Source of the DNA: Desulfuromusa sp.
GTDB taxonomy: Bacteria > Desulfobacterota > Desulfuromonadia > Desulfuromonadales > Geopsychrobacteraceae
Reading direction: 5' to 3'
Length of the DNA stretch: 59,418 bases
Assembly (NCBI GenBank): GCA_021647765.1
Contig: JAKIUD010000013.1
Location: 1-59,418, forward strand
Position 1 is the stretch's first letter; each line of letters starts with the position of its first letter. Under the pieces are notes generated by a model. That model was given only the letters and a program-made list of their open reading frames with translations. It was not told the DNA's origin and ran no database searches. This document shows, piece after piece, positions 27,639-37,942 of the stretch. The position numbers and the translations under genes are program-made.

Positions 27639-29519
27639 TTATTGCTCAGTCCTATACTTTTCTTTTTGCCCCAACTGTTTGAGCAACCCGTTGATCTCCC
27701 TCTTAAGTTTGATCATGACCTGCTCGCGGCCAATTAACAGTTTGTTGAACCGCGCCAGCTCTTCTATGTGTTGGAGAGATTGTTCGTCAATTTTCTTTCG
27801 GATTGATATGTCTCTGACAGAGGCGATGACAAACTTTTGTCCACTTATTTCAACGGTTCCAGTATTAATATCCGCATAAAACACTGTGCCATCTTTTCTT
27901 TTTATCGGAAGATCTGGCACCGCTTCTTCCTTGCTTTTTGCCACCCGTGCAAAAATTTCCATAATCTGGGACAGTTCTTGCTCAGGGTGGATGTCCTCAA
28001 CCCTCAACTGCAGTAGCTCAGCCAATTCGTGGCCAAGCATTCTGCAGATAGCCCGATTGGCGGAATGAATTTTTCTTGTCTCTGCATTGATCATCAATAT
28101 TCCATCACGCGAATTATTGAATATCGCCTTGAATTTTTGTTCGGATTCCCTTAACTCCTCAGTCGCTTTCTTGCGCGTGGAAATATCACTGACAATACCG
28201 ACGATATGCCAGGCATTCATTTTATTTGTGGTGGAAAGAGCTAGCTCCACAGGGAATTCTTCACCGTTTTTCCGGAGTGCGGAGAACTCCAGGACTTTAC
28301 TCTGGGAACTCCCCTTGCTCGGCTGCTCGAGTTGATGAAAGACCTTATGCAGCTGAGCAGAGCATTTTTCCGGCACAATAAGGTTGTACAGCTTTTGCCC
28401 CATTGCTTCTTGCGGGCTCCAACCAAAAATGGTTTCTGCCGCCTCATTCCAGAACGAAATACGATACTGATCATCAATCATAATGATCCCATTCTGGATG
28501 GATGCCGTAATGCTGTACAGAGCCTCTTCCTGCTCATGCAGATCGGCTATGCACTCATCAACAAGTTTCTCAAGCTGCTTTTTGTGTTCCTCCAGCTCCT
28601 CATCATTTTTTCGTCGCGCTGAGGTTTCTATTGCCAGGGTGACAAGATTGGCCATTGCGATAAGAAATGCGATCTCTTCATCTGACCACTCACGCTGGGA
28701 ACCGACATGTTCGGCACAGACACACCCGATCAGTTTTGATTGCGAAAATATCCCGACGTCCAGCATAGAGGTAATTCCCAGTGGTTTCAGATAGATCTCA
28801 GAGAAATCACCGGTTGCCGAACTATTTTGTGCATCATCCGCCGCTACGGTGACGTTATCCCTGATTGTCTGGAAGTAATTGAGAAAATCAGCCCGTTTCA
28901 GCCTTGCTCCCTTTTCGTGCAAATTTTTGCTCAAGACATATAAGTCATTGCAGATCAGTTCTGAATGATCATCATTGAACAGCCAGACACTAAACCTTGC
29001 AACATTAAGAACTATTGCTGATTTTTTCGTTATTGTATTAAGTGTTGTTTCAAGTTCACTAAATTGTGATCTGGAAAGTTCCTGTATAGCAATATTGTGA
29101 TGGTTCAGCCGCTCAGCACGGATTCGATTTTCTTCTTCAAGCTGTTTTTGTTTTGTAATATCACAAATGGAAACAATGGTGAGGGCTCTCCCTTCGTCTA
29201 CAGCTGGGCTCAAGGAAAGTACCAGCGGAAATTCACTACCGTTACTTCGCCGACCCCACAAATTCAGCCTTGACTCCATTGGCTGCAGCTGCAGATTTTT
29301 TAAAAATGTGTTTTTGTGGTCAGAGTGTCCCATGGCAAACTGCTGGGGGAGAAGCAGTTCAATTTTCTGCCCCTGCAATTTGTCGCTACGATAGCCGAAC
29401 ATTTTTTCAACCTGCCGATTAGCTAGAATGATGTCACCATCCTTATTAACCAGAAGCAGCCCGTTTGGTACGAATTCCAGTATCGCACTGTATATCTCCT
29501 TACTCAGCTGTATGCTCAT
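27639..29519 (-). CDS. cytoplasmic PAS-GAF-PAS-PAS sensor protein without a kinase domain
   Basis: A 626-residue protein from ATG 29519, which has a purine-rich AGAGGGGA upstream; a longer in-frame start at 29618 is less likely. Domains: PAS1 (about 8-125, FVPNGLLLVNKDGDIILANRQVEKMFGY), GAF (about 150-310), PAS2 (about 345-465) and PAS3 (about 470-590, IFNNSRDGILMINAETRKIHSANRAICRMLG). It ends in an amphipathic helix containing FNKLLIGREQVMIKLKREINGLLKQLG, a linker type usually placed before a kinase core. No HisKA, HATPase, GGDEF or HD-GYP follows. It lies 139 bases upstream of the hybrid kinase on the same strand and may feed it. Confidence 0.88.
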   Translation of the reverse strand: MSIQLSKEIYSAILEFVPNGLLLVNKDGDIILANRQVEKMFGYRSDKLQGQKIELLLPQQFAMGHSDHKNTFLKNLQLQPMESRLNLWGRRSNGSEFPLVLSLSPAVDEGRALTIVSICDITKQKQLEEENRIRAERLNHHNIAIQELSRSQFSELETTLNTITKKSAIVLNVARFSVWLFNDDHSELICNDLYVLSKNLHEKGARLKRADFLNYFQTIRDNVTVAADDAQNSSATGDFSEIYLKPLGITSMLDVGIFSQSKLIGCVCAEHVGSQREWSDEEIAFLIAMANLVTLAIETSARRKNDEELEEHKKQLEKLVDECIADLHEQEEALYSITASIQNGIIMIDDQYRISFWNEAAETIFGWSPQEAMGQKLYNLIVPEKCSAQLHKVFHQLEQPSKGSSQSKVLEFSALRKNGEEFPVELALSTTNKMNAWHIVGIVSDISTRKKATEELRESEQKFKAIFNNSRDGILMINAETRKIHSANRAICRMLGHELAELLQLRVEDIHPEQELSQIMEIFARVAKSKEEAVPDLPIKRKDGTVFYADINTGTVEISGQKFVIASVRDISIRKKIDEQSLQHIEELARFNKLLIGREQVMIKLKREINGLLKQLGQKEKYRTEQ

Positions 29520-29925
29520 CGCATTTCCCCTCTGCCCAGCCCGAAGACAAGGCAATGAAATACCTTGGTATTGACCTCTACACACCACTTCTGCAGAAGC
29601 AGTTTTCATTGGATCCATTTTCCCATATTGAATCCTGCTGCCGCATGCCGTTCGCAGCCATGAAAGTTTTCTTCACTGGTTAAAACAGCAGAAAAAGACA
29701 GCAATACCAACTATTGTAAATAAGTATCAATCCAACTGTCAAATAACAACGTTATCCTGAGATTTGATGCCTATGATTAATGGACATTAAATCTTTAGAC
29801 AAAGGTATTGATTCAAAAGCAAAAATCGCTATTGACCTACCACAAACCCTGGCGTACAAATTGTAGTTTGCTTTGTTTCCCATTGGTAAAAAATCACTTT
29901 TAGCTTGTCTGGAAAAGTTCGAACA
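29520..29925. other. 406-base intergenic region between divergent genes
   Basis: Separates the PAS/GAF sensor (reverse) from the second ClC gene (forward). It must hold both promoters, but no convincing -35/-10 pair was recognised. A short frame starting MKYLGIDLYTP at 29551 recalls the start of some transposases but has no continuation. No RNA gene or repeat seen. Confidence 0.4.
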
Positions 29926-31737
29926 ATGAATAAACACCATATTCCAACGTCATTTTATACCTACACGCGCTGGCTACGGCGTCGAACCCATCAGCTTCTC
30001 AGCCATTTCAAGATCAGTGATAATACCTTCCTGATTGTCCTTGCGGTGATTGTCGGTTTGCTCGGTGGTTTGGGAAATTACCTGTTTCGTAAGACGATTG
30101 AACTAATTCATTGGCTGGTTGTTGAACAGAGTTTAGAATTCTTTGATATCTCTCTGGAGAGTTGGTCGATGCAGCGAATTCTGGTGATGTTTCTTCCCGC
30201 AATCGGTGGTCTGTTGGTTATTCCGCTGTGGATGTTGTTTGGCAAGGATCTTAAAGGTGGGTTCTCCGGATTTCTGGTCAAGGTCAATCTGAAAGGTGCC
30301 AAATTGCCATTCCGACCACTCTTTACCAAGGGATTAGCTTCTGCTATCACTCTTGGCACAGGTGGTAGTGCTGGCCAGGAAGGGCCGATTGCGGTGATCG
30401 GCGGAACGATCGGTAGTCAGTTCGGTAAAATGTTTAAAATGAGTGGTGACCGGATCAAGGTATTGGTGGCGTGTGGTGCCGCTGCTGGTGTTGCGGCAAC
30501 TTTTAATGCTCCGCTGGCCGGGGTTTTTTTTGCTACGGAGATTGTTCTTCTTTCTTCTTTTGAGATCGCCAGTTTTACCTCAATTGTTATCGCCAGCGGG
30601 ATGGCAACGGTTGTGTCCCGGGCGCTGCTAGGTAATGTTTCAGAGGTTGTGACCCCACCCTATTTTTTGGGGAGTTTCTGGGAAATCGGACTCTATGTTC
30701 TTCTGGGATTATTTATTGGTTCCTTGGCTGCCGGGTTTATCCATTTCCATTATAAAATTAAAGATTTGATTGATGCCATCAAGCTACCACGGCTGAGTAA
30801 GCCAATTTTTGGTGGGTTGTTGGTTGGTTTGATTGGAATTGGTTTGCCGCAAGTTTTTGGTAATGGCTACGAATTTGTTGGCTCAGTGTTATTTGGTCAC
30901 CATACCTGGTATTTGTTGGCGCTGCTGGTGATTGCTAAAATGGTGGCGACATCCATTACCCTTGGATCTGGTTTTCCTGGGGGGATATTTGCCCCTTGCC
31001 TTTTTTTAGGAGCTGTGGCTGGGGGAGCTTACGGACATATTCTGGAAATAATTTTCCCGGATGCAGGTTTTTCAGCGGGTTCCTACGCTCTGGTCGGGAT
31101 GGGAGCTTTTCTGGCAGCAGCGACCCATGCGCCAATGACTGCCATCTTCCTCTTGTTTGAGATTACTGATAGCTATCAGGTTATTATCCCAATTATGTTG
31201 GCGTGCGTTATTGGGACATCTTTTGCCCGGCATTTGAAGAAGGATAGTTTGGAAACAGTGGAACTGAGCCGTCTTGGGATTGATCTCGAAGCCGGTAAAG
31301 AACGCAATATCATGAAGGGGCTTGCGGTCGGTGAGGTGATGTCCCACCGGGTTGAAACGGTTCCTGAGAGTATGACCCTGGGGAACTTTGCCAAATTTAT
31401 TGAACAGACCCACCATACGAATTTCCCCCTGGTTGATGAACTGGGAGAGTTAACCGGAATTATTTCGGTTCAGGATTTTATGGGAGTGGTGTTTGAAAAG
31501 GAGTTAATGGATCTGGTTGTGGTCAAAGAACTGGCAACAAAAGATGTTATCACTGTGCATGCCGAGGAAGATCTGGACACGGCAATGCGCAAAATTGGTT
31601 ATCGTAACATTGAGCAGCTTCCAGTCGTCGATCGGGAAACCCATCGTCAGCTGCATGGTATTATTTCACGGCGGGATATGGTTTCTGCCTATAATCGTGC
31701 CCTGATGAGTCGAACTCTGGGGGATGACAATGCTTGA
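29926..31737 (+). CDS. ClC-family chloride channel/antiporter with CBS pair (second paralogue)
   Basis: A 603-residue membrane protein from ATG 29926 (an in-frame TTG lies at 29905). Basic N-terminus, then many hydrophobic segments over residues 30-440. Filter motifs are GTGGSAGQEGPIAVIGG and GSGFPGGIFAPCLFLGA; the gating position is GQEGP, so the glutamate is retained. Two CBS domains follow (about 475-530 and 540-595). It is clearly diverged from the ClC at 7323, so not a recent duplicate. Its end overlaps the helicase gene by a few bases, so they share a transcript. Confidence 0.92.
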   Translation: MNKHHIPTSFYTYTRWLRRRTHQLLSHFKISDNTFLIVLAVIVGLLGGLGNYLFRKTIELIHWLVVEQSLEFFDISLESWSMQRILVMFLPAIGGLLVIPLWMLFGKDLKGGFSGFLVKVNLKGAKLPFRPLFTKGLASAITLGTGGSAGQEGPIAVIGGTIGSQFGKMFKMSGDRIKVLVACGAAAGVAATFNAPLAGVFFATEIVLLSSFEIASFTSIVIASGMATVVSRALLGNVSEVVTPPYFLGSFWEIGLYVLLGLFIGSLAAGFIHFHYKIKDLIDAIKLPRLSKPIFGGLLVGLIGIGLPQVFGNGYEFVGSVLFGHHTWYLLALLVIAKMVATSITLGSGFPGGIFAPCLFLGAVAGGAYGHILEIIFPDAGFSAGSYALVGMGAFLAAATHAPMTAIFLLFEITDSYQVIIPIMLACVIGTSFARHLKKDSLETVELSRLGIDLEAGKERNIMKGLAVGEVMSHRVETVPESMTLGNFAKFIEQTHHTNFPLVDELGELTGIISVQDFMGVVFEKELMDLVVVKELATKDVITVHAEEDLDTAMRKIGYRNIEQLPVVDRETHRQLHGIISRRDMVSAYNRALMSRTLGDDNA

Positions 31738-33976
31738 TCTTCTGACAGAGTTGAATGAGCCACAGCGACAGGCAGTTTTGCATGAAGATGGCCCGTTGTT
31801 GTTGCTGGCTGGTGCCGGTTCAGGTAAGACCCGTGCCTTGACCCACCGAGTTGCACATCTGATCTGTGAGCGCGGTGTTCCTGTCTGGCGGATCATGGCG
31901 GTGACTTTTACCAATAAGGCTGCGAAGGAGATGCGCGAACGCCTTGAAACACTGCTGGGAAAAGGTGAGCTTCCCTGGATATCAACGTTCCACTCCGGGT
32001 GTGCCCGAATCCTGCGTCAGGAGATTCACCATCTTGGCTACGGAAGAGATTTTACTATTTATGACGATCAGGATCAGTTGCGCTTGTTACGTGATTTACT
32101 CAAAACCCAGGGAATCTCTGAAAAGGTACTGAAGCCTCGGGCAGCTGCATCCTTCATTGATCGGGCAAAAAATCGTGGTCTGCTGCCTGAAGCACTGGAT
32201 AATCTGCGTTCGGATGAGCACTTTCTGGCAGAATTATACGCTCAGTACCAACAGAAGCTGAAAGCTGCCAATGCGGTTGATTTTGGTGATCTATTGCTGC
32301 TGACGGTGCGCTTGTTTGAAGAACATCTGGAAGTTCGCCAGCACTGGCAAGACAGATTTTCCCATCTGCTGATTGATGAGTTCCAGGATACCAACCGGGT
32401 TCAGTATCGATTGATGCAATTACTTCTGGGAGCAGAAACAAACCTGTGTGTTGTTGGTGATGATGATCAATCGATCTATCGGTGGCGGGGCGCTGAAGTT
32501 GATAATATCCTTGGTTTCGATCATGACTTTTCCAATGTGAAGGTCATCCGTCTGGAGCAGAACTATCGTTCAACTCGGACAATCCTGCAGGCGGCAGGTG
32601 CTGTTGTCGGTCATAATCGTGATCGACGGGAAAAAGAGCTTTGGACCGATAACCCGGTGGGTGATTCAATCCATATAGAAGCCTCTCCTGATGATTTGGA
32701 TGAGGCGCGTTTTGTTGCTGGTGAGGTCGTCCGGCTGCAAAGGCAGGGGGTTGGTCTACGTGATATTGCGGTGTTCTATCGCACCAATGCCCAGTCACGA
32801 GCTGTTGAAGAGGCACTGCGTGGTAACCGCATTCCCTATGTCATGTTCGGTGGGGTGAAGTTTTACTCCCGTTTGGAAGTGAAAGATGCTCTTTCCTATT
32901 TACGTATTCTGGTGAATCCAAATGATTCATTGGCGGCTCGACGGATTATCAATGTTCCGGCGCGGGGAATTGGTGCTACAACGGTCGAGCGGATTGCTGC
33001 ATTTGAAACAGAATCGGTCGGTTTCCTTTCTGCTTGCCGGTTAGCGTTGGAACAAAATGCTTTGAGGGGAGCCGCAGCCAGGAAAGTAGCAACCTTTTTG
33101 GCGCTGATCGATGATTTTATGGCACGCTTGGAACGGATTCCTTATCCCCAACTGATGGCCGAACTGATCGATGCAAGTGGCTATGGTCCTCTCCTCAGAG
33201 AAGAAGCTGACGGGGCATTGACCAGTGATGGTCGTCAGGAAGCCAAAGGACGTTTGGAGAATCTGGAACAACTTTTAGTCGGGATGGAGGAGCATGCGGC
33301 GGTTGATGGTTCGGTGCACGATTATCTGGAGCAGATTGCCTTAATCACCGATCTGGATAAGTATGATGCGACCCAGCAGCGAGTCACCCTGATGACACTG
33401 CACTCAGCCAAGGGACTGGAATTTCCGGTGGTCTTTATGACCGGAATGGAGGAGGGGTTGTTTCCCCATTCTCGATCCGGTGCTCTGGGCGAAGACCTTG
33501 CCGAGGAGCGGCGGCTTTGCTATGTCGGGATGACCCGAGCAATGCAGAAGTTATATCTTTCACATGCTCGGCGCCGCCGGGTTTATGGGACTTATCAATT
33601 CAATCCACCGAGCCGGTTTTTGGCCGAAATTCCATTGGAATTATTGACCGATTTTGAGCCGACTACGACAACGGCGAAATCGCCTGAAAGTGAACATAAC
33701 CTTGCATCCTTAGCTGATCTGTTGGCTGAGAGTGAACCAACTCATCCAACTGCAGATAAGGTTGTCACAACGCTAGAGAAGGAATCGTATCCGGAAAGTG
33801 TGACCCATGACGCTGGCGGTTTACGCCTGGGAACCCGGGTGCGACACGTCAAGTTTGGTATTGGAACGGTGCGGCGGTTGGAAGGAAATGGCGATAAACA
33901 GAAGGTGATCGTCTATTTTAATTCAGTAGGATCAAAAAAGTTATTGTTGAAGTTTGCTGGCTTGATGCCGGTTTGA
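31730..33976 (+). CDS. UvrD/PcrA-type superfamily 1 ATP-dependent DNA helicase
   Basis: A 748-residue 3'-5' DNA helicase for repair and replication. Two in-frame ATGs (31724, 31730) overlap the ClC stop; 31730 has better spacing from GGGGG. Motifs: Q motif LNEPQRQAVLH, Walker A LAGAGSGKTRALT, Ia FTNKAAKEM, DEFQDTN, GDDDQSIYRWRGA, EQNYRS, FYRTNAQSR, LMTLHSAKGLEFPVVF and YVGMTRA. The C-terminal tudor-like domain (TRVRHVKFGIGTVRRLEG, after a low-complexity acidic linker) is a PcrA/UvrD feature used for RNA polymerase contact. The second helicase at 51144 lacks this domain. Confidence 0.95.
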   Translation: MLDLLTELNEPQRQAVLHEDGPLLLLAGAGSGKTRALTHRVAHLICERGVPVWRIMAVTFTNKAAKEMRERLETLLGKGELPWISTFHSGCARILRQEIHHLGYGRDFTIYDDQDQLRLLRDLLKTQGISEKVLKPRAAASFIDRAKNRGLLPEALDNLRSDEHFLAELYAQYQQKLKAANAVDFGDLLLLTVRLFEEHLEVRQHWQDRFSHLLIDEFQDTNRVQYRLMQLLLGAETNLCVVGDDDQSIYRWRGAEVDNILGFDHDFSNVKVIRLEQNYRSTRTILQAAGAVVGHNRDRREKELWTDNPVGDSIHIEASPDDLDEARFVAGEVVRLQRQGVGLRDIAVFYRTNAQSRAVEEALRGNRIPYVMFGGVKFYSRLEVKDALSYLRILVNPNDSLAARRIINVPARGIGATTVERIAAFETESVGFLSACRLALEQNALRGAAARKVATFLALIDDFMARLERIPYPQLMAELIDASGYGPLLREEADGALTSDGRQEAKGRLENLEQLLVGMEEHAAVDGSVHDYLEQIALITDLDKYDATQQRVTLMTLHSAKGLEFPVVFMTGMEEGLFPHSRSGALGEDLAEERRLCYVGMTRAMQKLYLSHARRRRVYGTYQFNPPSRFLAEIPLELLTDFEPTTTTAKSPESEHNLASLADLLAESEPTHPTADKVVTTLEKESYPESVTHDAGGLRLGTRVRHVKFGIGTVRRLEGNGDKQKVIVYFNSVGSKKLLLKFAGLMPV

Positions 33977-33986
33977 GAGCGTAATT

Positions 33987-36900
33987 TTGGAAACAAAGAG
34001 ACAGTTTACTCTGCTGCTGGTGGATGACAATCCAACCAACGTGCTGCTGCTGGTCAAAATTATTGAACTTGACCTGCCCGAGGTGCGTGTGCTGACGGCA
34101 TCTTCTGCTCAGGAAGGGTTGGTACTGGCGGATCAGGAATCGGTTGACGGTGCTTTTATTGATGTCCAGATGCCACAAATGGGTGGTCTCGAAATGTGTC
34201 GACAACTTCGAACCAAACCAAAGACCGCCACAATTCCATTGGTTCTGATGACTGCACATGTTGCTTCGCCGGAAATGCGTGCCGAAGGTCTTGAGGCCGG
34301 GGCTTACGATTTTATCTCCCAACCGATCAGTAATGTGGAGATGCTGGCGCGGATCAAAGTGATGCTGCGACTGTGCAGTAATGAACAGCGTTCAGTTGAT
34401 AATAACCAACAACTGCAACAACAGTTGCTGGAACATGAAAACCGTCTGCGTTGGGTCAGCGGCTTGTTGGTTTCTGGTGATGGGCCTCTCGCAATACTGG
34501 ATCAGAAGCTGCTCCGGCGCCTGGCAAATGAATTACCCGATCCTGCCAGAATTGATGAGGAATTGTTCTTTGAAAAATTGGCGACAGAATTTCCACTTCC
34601 ATGGCGCCGCACATTATTGAAATTGGCTCTGCTGAACCGTATTCCTCTCCCTTTAGCGCAGGAATTGAGTGAAATTATTGATGTTGCTGCAGTTTTTGAT
34701 TATTTGAGTCGACATCAGTTCTCCCTGAAACAAACAGACAGCGGAGTAGAATACTTACTCCTCAGTTCCCAGACGAGAAATCTGCTCCGCCAGAAAGCAG
34801 AACAGGATCTGGATGAGATTGAGCGTCAACAGGTATATCTCACTGCTGCGGAGTGGTATCGGCAACAGGAAGATTATCCCGCGACTCTGGAATGTCTGGT
34901 GTCCGCAGGTCAGTATAGTGCTGTTTCACAATTACTCAGCCAGTTAGGGTTGACTCTGCTGGATAGACATTACGGTTCTCACGTTCTTCCGCAGATTAGC
35001 CGGATTCCGGAATCTGTTGCTGAAACATGTGGTTGGCTAAGCCTGTTTCAGGGGATTAACCATCTACAGAAACCATCAATTGGTGCTGATGAATGGCTGA
35101 AACTGGCATATCAACATTTTCAAACCGCGGGGGATGCTCGCGGATTGTTACTGACACTGACCCGGCAGGTTTTCCTCATGGTTTTCTTTGGCCACTCTTT
35201 TAATCTCTTGGAGATTTTTAGAAAACTGGCTGCTGATCAGCTCTCCCTGCTGGAACCTGTTGAGCGGCTCAAGATTGCTTATACTTTAGGTTTAGCTGAG
35301 CTGTTTATCGCGGGTGATCTGAATACCGTCGAAAAAATCCTGTCAACCAGTTTAGCAGAAGCTCAGCAGTTACAATTACCAGAACAGCAAATGGAGTTGA
35401 ATCTACTCCGTTCTTTGTCTGCACTCCAGCAGGGGCGCTATCTGGTAGCACGGACTGCCCTGGAACAGGGACTGAAACTAAGTATTGACTGGGGTCACCC
35501 GGTTCTCAACAGCCTGTTACATGTTTCTGCTTGTAGTTTGTTGCATGCTTCTGGTCAGTTGGATGAATTGCTGCAACAGCGAAAGATTCTGACCGATTAC
35601 TGCGACAATGACATCCAGAAGGCTACAGGCATATCGGCTTTACTGGGTTACTATGTTGCCAATTTGTTTCTGTCGTGTGGTGAACAGCAAAGGGCACTGG
35701 AAACACTTGAAATTGCCCTGTTGGACGGGCAGGCGGCTAATAATCTCCAGATGCAAAATCGTTTGCTGCAATTTAGAGGCTGGGTGAAAGCACTTTCTGG
35801 TCAGAAAACTGCGGCGCTATCTGATCTTGAAAGAGGTATAAATCTGCGGAGACAAGCGGGGGGAGCTCTCTATTATATAGAGAACCTGTTAATTGCTGGT
35901 GCCACCTGTTTTGCCCTGCAACGCTTTGATCGGGCGGCTGAATACCTTACTGAGGGGCTTGCTGAATCTAAAAAATATAAAGAGGAACGGTTTCGTCCGG
36001 GGCTGCATGCCTGGTTGGCGGTGGTACAGAAAAAGCGGGCTAATTTGGTAGATGCAGGTGAGCACATCCAATATTTTCTTGAACAGCTGAAACGGCATAG
36101 AGGAAATTATTTTATTGGATTGGCTCCGGAACTCCTTAGTGAATTACAGCCCCTTATATTGGAGAAACATCACCAAACTTTGCTGCAGCCGATGTTGGAA
36201 AGTCGCCTTTTGACTGCTGTTAATGGAAAGAATCAACAGATTCCATTATTAAAGGTTCATTGTATGGGTGGGTTTCAATTACAATTGCAGCGAGAAATTT
36301 TTGATTTGAATCAGGTTGGGCAGGCTTCCCGACAGGTTTTTGCTCTTTTAGTTGTTGCTCCGCATCATACATTAAGTATTGAATTGGTGATGGGATTAAT
36401 CTGGCCTGACAGCTCGCCAAGAAAAGCCAGAAACAGTTTTGATACGGTACATTCCCGGTTACGTAAAGCCCTGGAAGGGTGTCTTGGAAAGCAGATCCGA
36501 CGAGATTATCTGGTATTGAAAAAAGGAATGTTGGCGCTGCATTATGTCCAGATCGATAGTGTTTTGTTTCGTGAAGCAATGAGGATGGCACGCTACTATC
36601 TCCAGCGGGATAATTTTTGGCAGGCAGAGCATGCTTTGTGGAAAATGGAGAGACTTTGGCGTGGAGAATTTATGGCCGGATATGATGTGGATGGTGATCT
36701 TCTTCTCCAGCGTGAACAGTTGACTCAATTGCGTCTAGAACAACTCTGCATACTCGCCCAATTATTACAACGACGTCAACAGCGAGAAGAATCAGTTAGA
36801 TTATTACGGCAGGGGTTGTTGCTTGATCCAACTTATGATCCTATAATTCGTCAATTATTATTACTTTATCACCAGCAGCAGGATTCTTACGCTGCTGGTG

Positions 36901-37001
36901 TATTATTAGAAAACTACCGAACGGCTCTTCAGGATGAAGAATATGAGTCTGAAGAAATTGAGGAACTTATTGAAGCGTTAGGCACAGTCATGGAGGTATA
37001 G
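33987..37001 (+). CDS. giant regulator: receiver, MalT-like helical/TPR core, winged helix and BTAD
   Basis: A 1004-residue cytoplasmic regulator. TTG 33987 is the best start, since no ATG lies upstream of the receiver core LLLVDDNPTN. The receiver (about 5-125) has AFIDVQMPQMGG as the acceptor site. Residues about 160-310 resemble the winged-helix and arm that follow the ATPase in MalT-type LuxR proteins, but there is no P-loop. TPR-like repeats fill about 310-740. The C-terminus (about 755-1000) is a SARP-type OmpR winged helix (IELVMGLIWPDSSPRKARNS) with a BTAD domain. This fits a phosphorylation-controlled transcription activator. It starts 10 bases after the helicase gene; target genes unknown. 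Confidence 0.85.
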   Translation: METKRQFTLLLVDDNPTNVLLLVKIIELDLPEVRVLTASSAQEGLVLADQESVDGAFIDVQMPQMGGLEMCRQLRTKPKTATIPLVLMTAHVASPEMRAEGLEAGAYDFISQPISNVEMLARIKVMLRLCSNEQRSVDNNQQLQQQLLEHENRLRWVSGLLVSGDGPLAILDQKLLRRLANELPDPARIDEELFFEKLATEFPLPWRRTLLKLALLNRIPLPLAQELSEIIDVAAVFDYLSRHQFSLKQTDSGVEYLLLSSQTRNLLRQKAEQDLDEIERQQVYLTAAEWYRQQEDYPATLECLVSAGQYSAVSQLLSQLGLTLLDRHYGSHVLPQISRIPESVAETCGWLSLFQGINHLQKPSIGADEWLKLAYQHFQTAGDARGLLLTLTRQVFLMVFFGHSFNLLEIFRKLAADQLSLLEPVERLKIAYTLGLAELFIAGDLNTVEKILSTSLAEAQQLQLPEQQMELNLLRSLSALQQGRYLVARTALEQGLKLSIDWGHPVLNSLLHVSACSLLHASGQLDELLQQRKILTDYCDNDIQKATGISALLGYYVANLFLSCGEQQRALETLEIALLDGQAANNLQMQNRLLQFRGWVKALSGQKTAALSDLERGINLRRQAGGALYYIENLLIAGATCFALQRFDRAAEYLTEGLAESKKYKEERFRPGLHAWLAVVQKKRANLVDAGEHIQYFLEQLKRHRGNYFIGLAPELLSELQPLILEKHHQTLLQPMLESRLLTAVNGKNQQIPLLKVHCMGGFQLQLQREIFDLNQVGQASRQVFALLVVAPHHTLSIELVMGLIWPDSSPRKARNSFDTVHSRLRKALEGCLGKQIRRDYLVLKKGMLALHYVQIDSVLFREAMRMARYYLQRDNFWQAEHALWKMERLWRGEFMAGYDVDGDLLLQREQLTQLRLEQLCILAQLLQRRQQREESVRLLRQGLLLDPTYDPIIRQLLLLYHQQQDSYAAGVLLENYRTALQDEEYESEEIEELIEALGTVMEV

Positions 37002-37047
37002 CCATCCTGTGCTCTGTATAACAACAAATGAAGGAGAATAAAAAGTC

Positions 37048-37920
37048 ATGTCAAGTTGTGAGGGTTGTAACGACAGTTCCTGCTCAATCAATCAGCAGGG
37101 GAATCCGCAGGATCAACAGTTTCAGATGCGTCAGAAACTGGATAAGCGGATGTGTGAAGTCAAAAATAAAATTATTGTCATGTCTGGCAAAGGCGGTGTC
37201 GGTAAAAGCACGACTGCTGTCAATCTGGCTCTGGCTCTGGTTGCGCAGGGGAAAAAAGTTGGTTTGCTCGATATTGATATCCATGGGCCGAGTATTCCAA
37301 AGATGCTGGGATTAGAGGGTGAACGTCCAAATGCGGATGACGAAGGGATTCATCCATTGGAAGTCTCAGGGCTAAAGCTGATGTCAATTGGTTTTCTCCT
37401 TGCGTCGACCAGCGAAGCAACGATTATGCGTGGTCCGATGAAGCATGGTGCTATTCAGCAGTTGTTGGCCGATGTCGTCTGGGGTGAGCTTGACTATCTG
37501 TTGCTAGACTGCCCCCCGGGAACAGGAGATGAACCTTTGAGCGCGGTACAGTTGCTTGGTTCAGGAGCATCTGCTGTGGTTGTGACGACGCCACAGGATG
37601 TTGCTCTGACTGATGTGGAAAAATCACTGAGTTTTTGTAAGGAGCTGAAGTTGCCAGTGATTGGTTTGATCGAAAACATGAGTGGTTTTATCTGTCCGCA
37701 CTGTGGTGAAAGATCAGATATTTTCAAGAGTGGCGGGGGTGAAAAGTTGGCAGAGAAAACGGGGGTTAATTTATTGGTTCAAGTTCCGTTTGAACCGTTG
37801 GTGGTCATCGGGGGAGATGCTGGAAAACCACATATTCTTGAATATCCAGATTCTGTTACCAGTCAGGCGCTACGCCAGGTTGCGCGGTCGGTTATTGAGT
37901 TCAGGATAGAGAAACACTAG
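37048..37920 (+). CDS. Mrp/NBP35-family iron-sulfur carrier P-loop ATPase
   Basis: A 290-residue cytoplasmic ATPase that binds and hands over 4Fe-4S clusters. The deviant Walker A is MSGKGGVGKSTTAVN (residues about 45-59), followed by LLDIDIHGPSIPKMLG and the switch LLDCPPGTGDEPLS. It carries an N-terminal cysteine group CEGCNDSSC (residues 4-12) as in NBP35-like members, and the bridging CPHC (about residue 216) that holds the shared cluster at the dimer interface. ATG 37048 follows AAGGAG. gatC follows after 22 bases. Fe-S carrier function is family knowledge; clients are unknown. Confidence 0.93.
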   Translation: MSSCEGCNDSSCSINQQGNPQDQQFQMRQKLDKRMCEVKNKIIVMSGKGGVGKSTTAVNLALALVAQGKKVGLLDIDIHGPSIPKMLGLEGERPNADDEGIHPLEVSGLKLMSIGFLLASTSEATIMRGPMKHGAIQQLLADVVWGELDYLLLDCPPGTGDEPLSAVQLLGSGASAVVVTTPQDVALTDVEKSLSFCKELKLPVIGLIENMSGFICPHCGERSDIFKSGGGEKLAEKTGVNLLVQVPFEPLVVIGGDAGKPHILEYPDSVTSQALRQVARSVIEFRIEKH

Positions 37921-37942
37921 AAATAGTTTTTAAGGATTGATT

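Noticed and set aside
29551..29683. Possible IS110-type transposase start (MKYLGIDLYTP).
   Set aside because: Only the first residues are suggestive; the frame ends after about 44 codons with no transposase motif.
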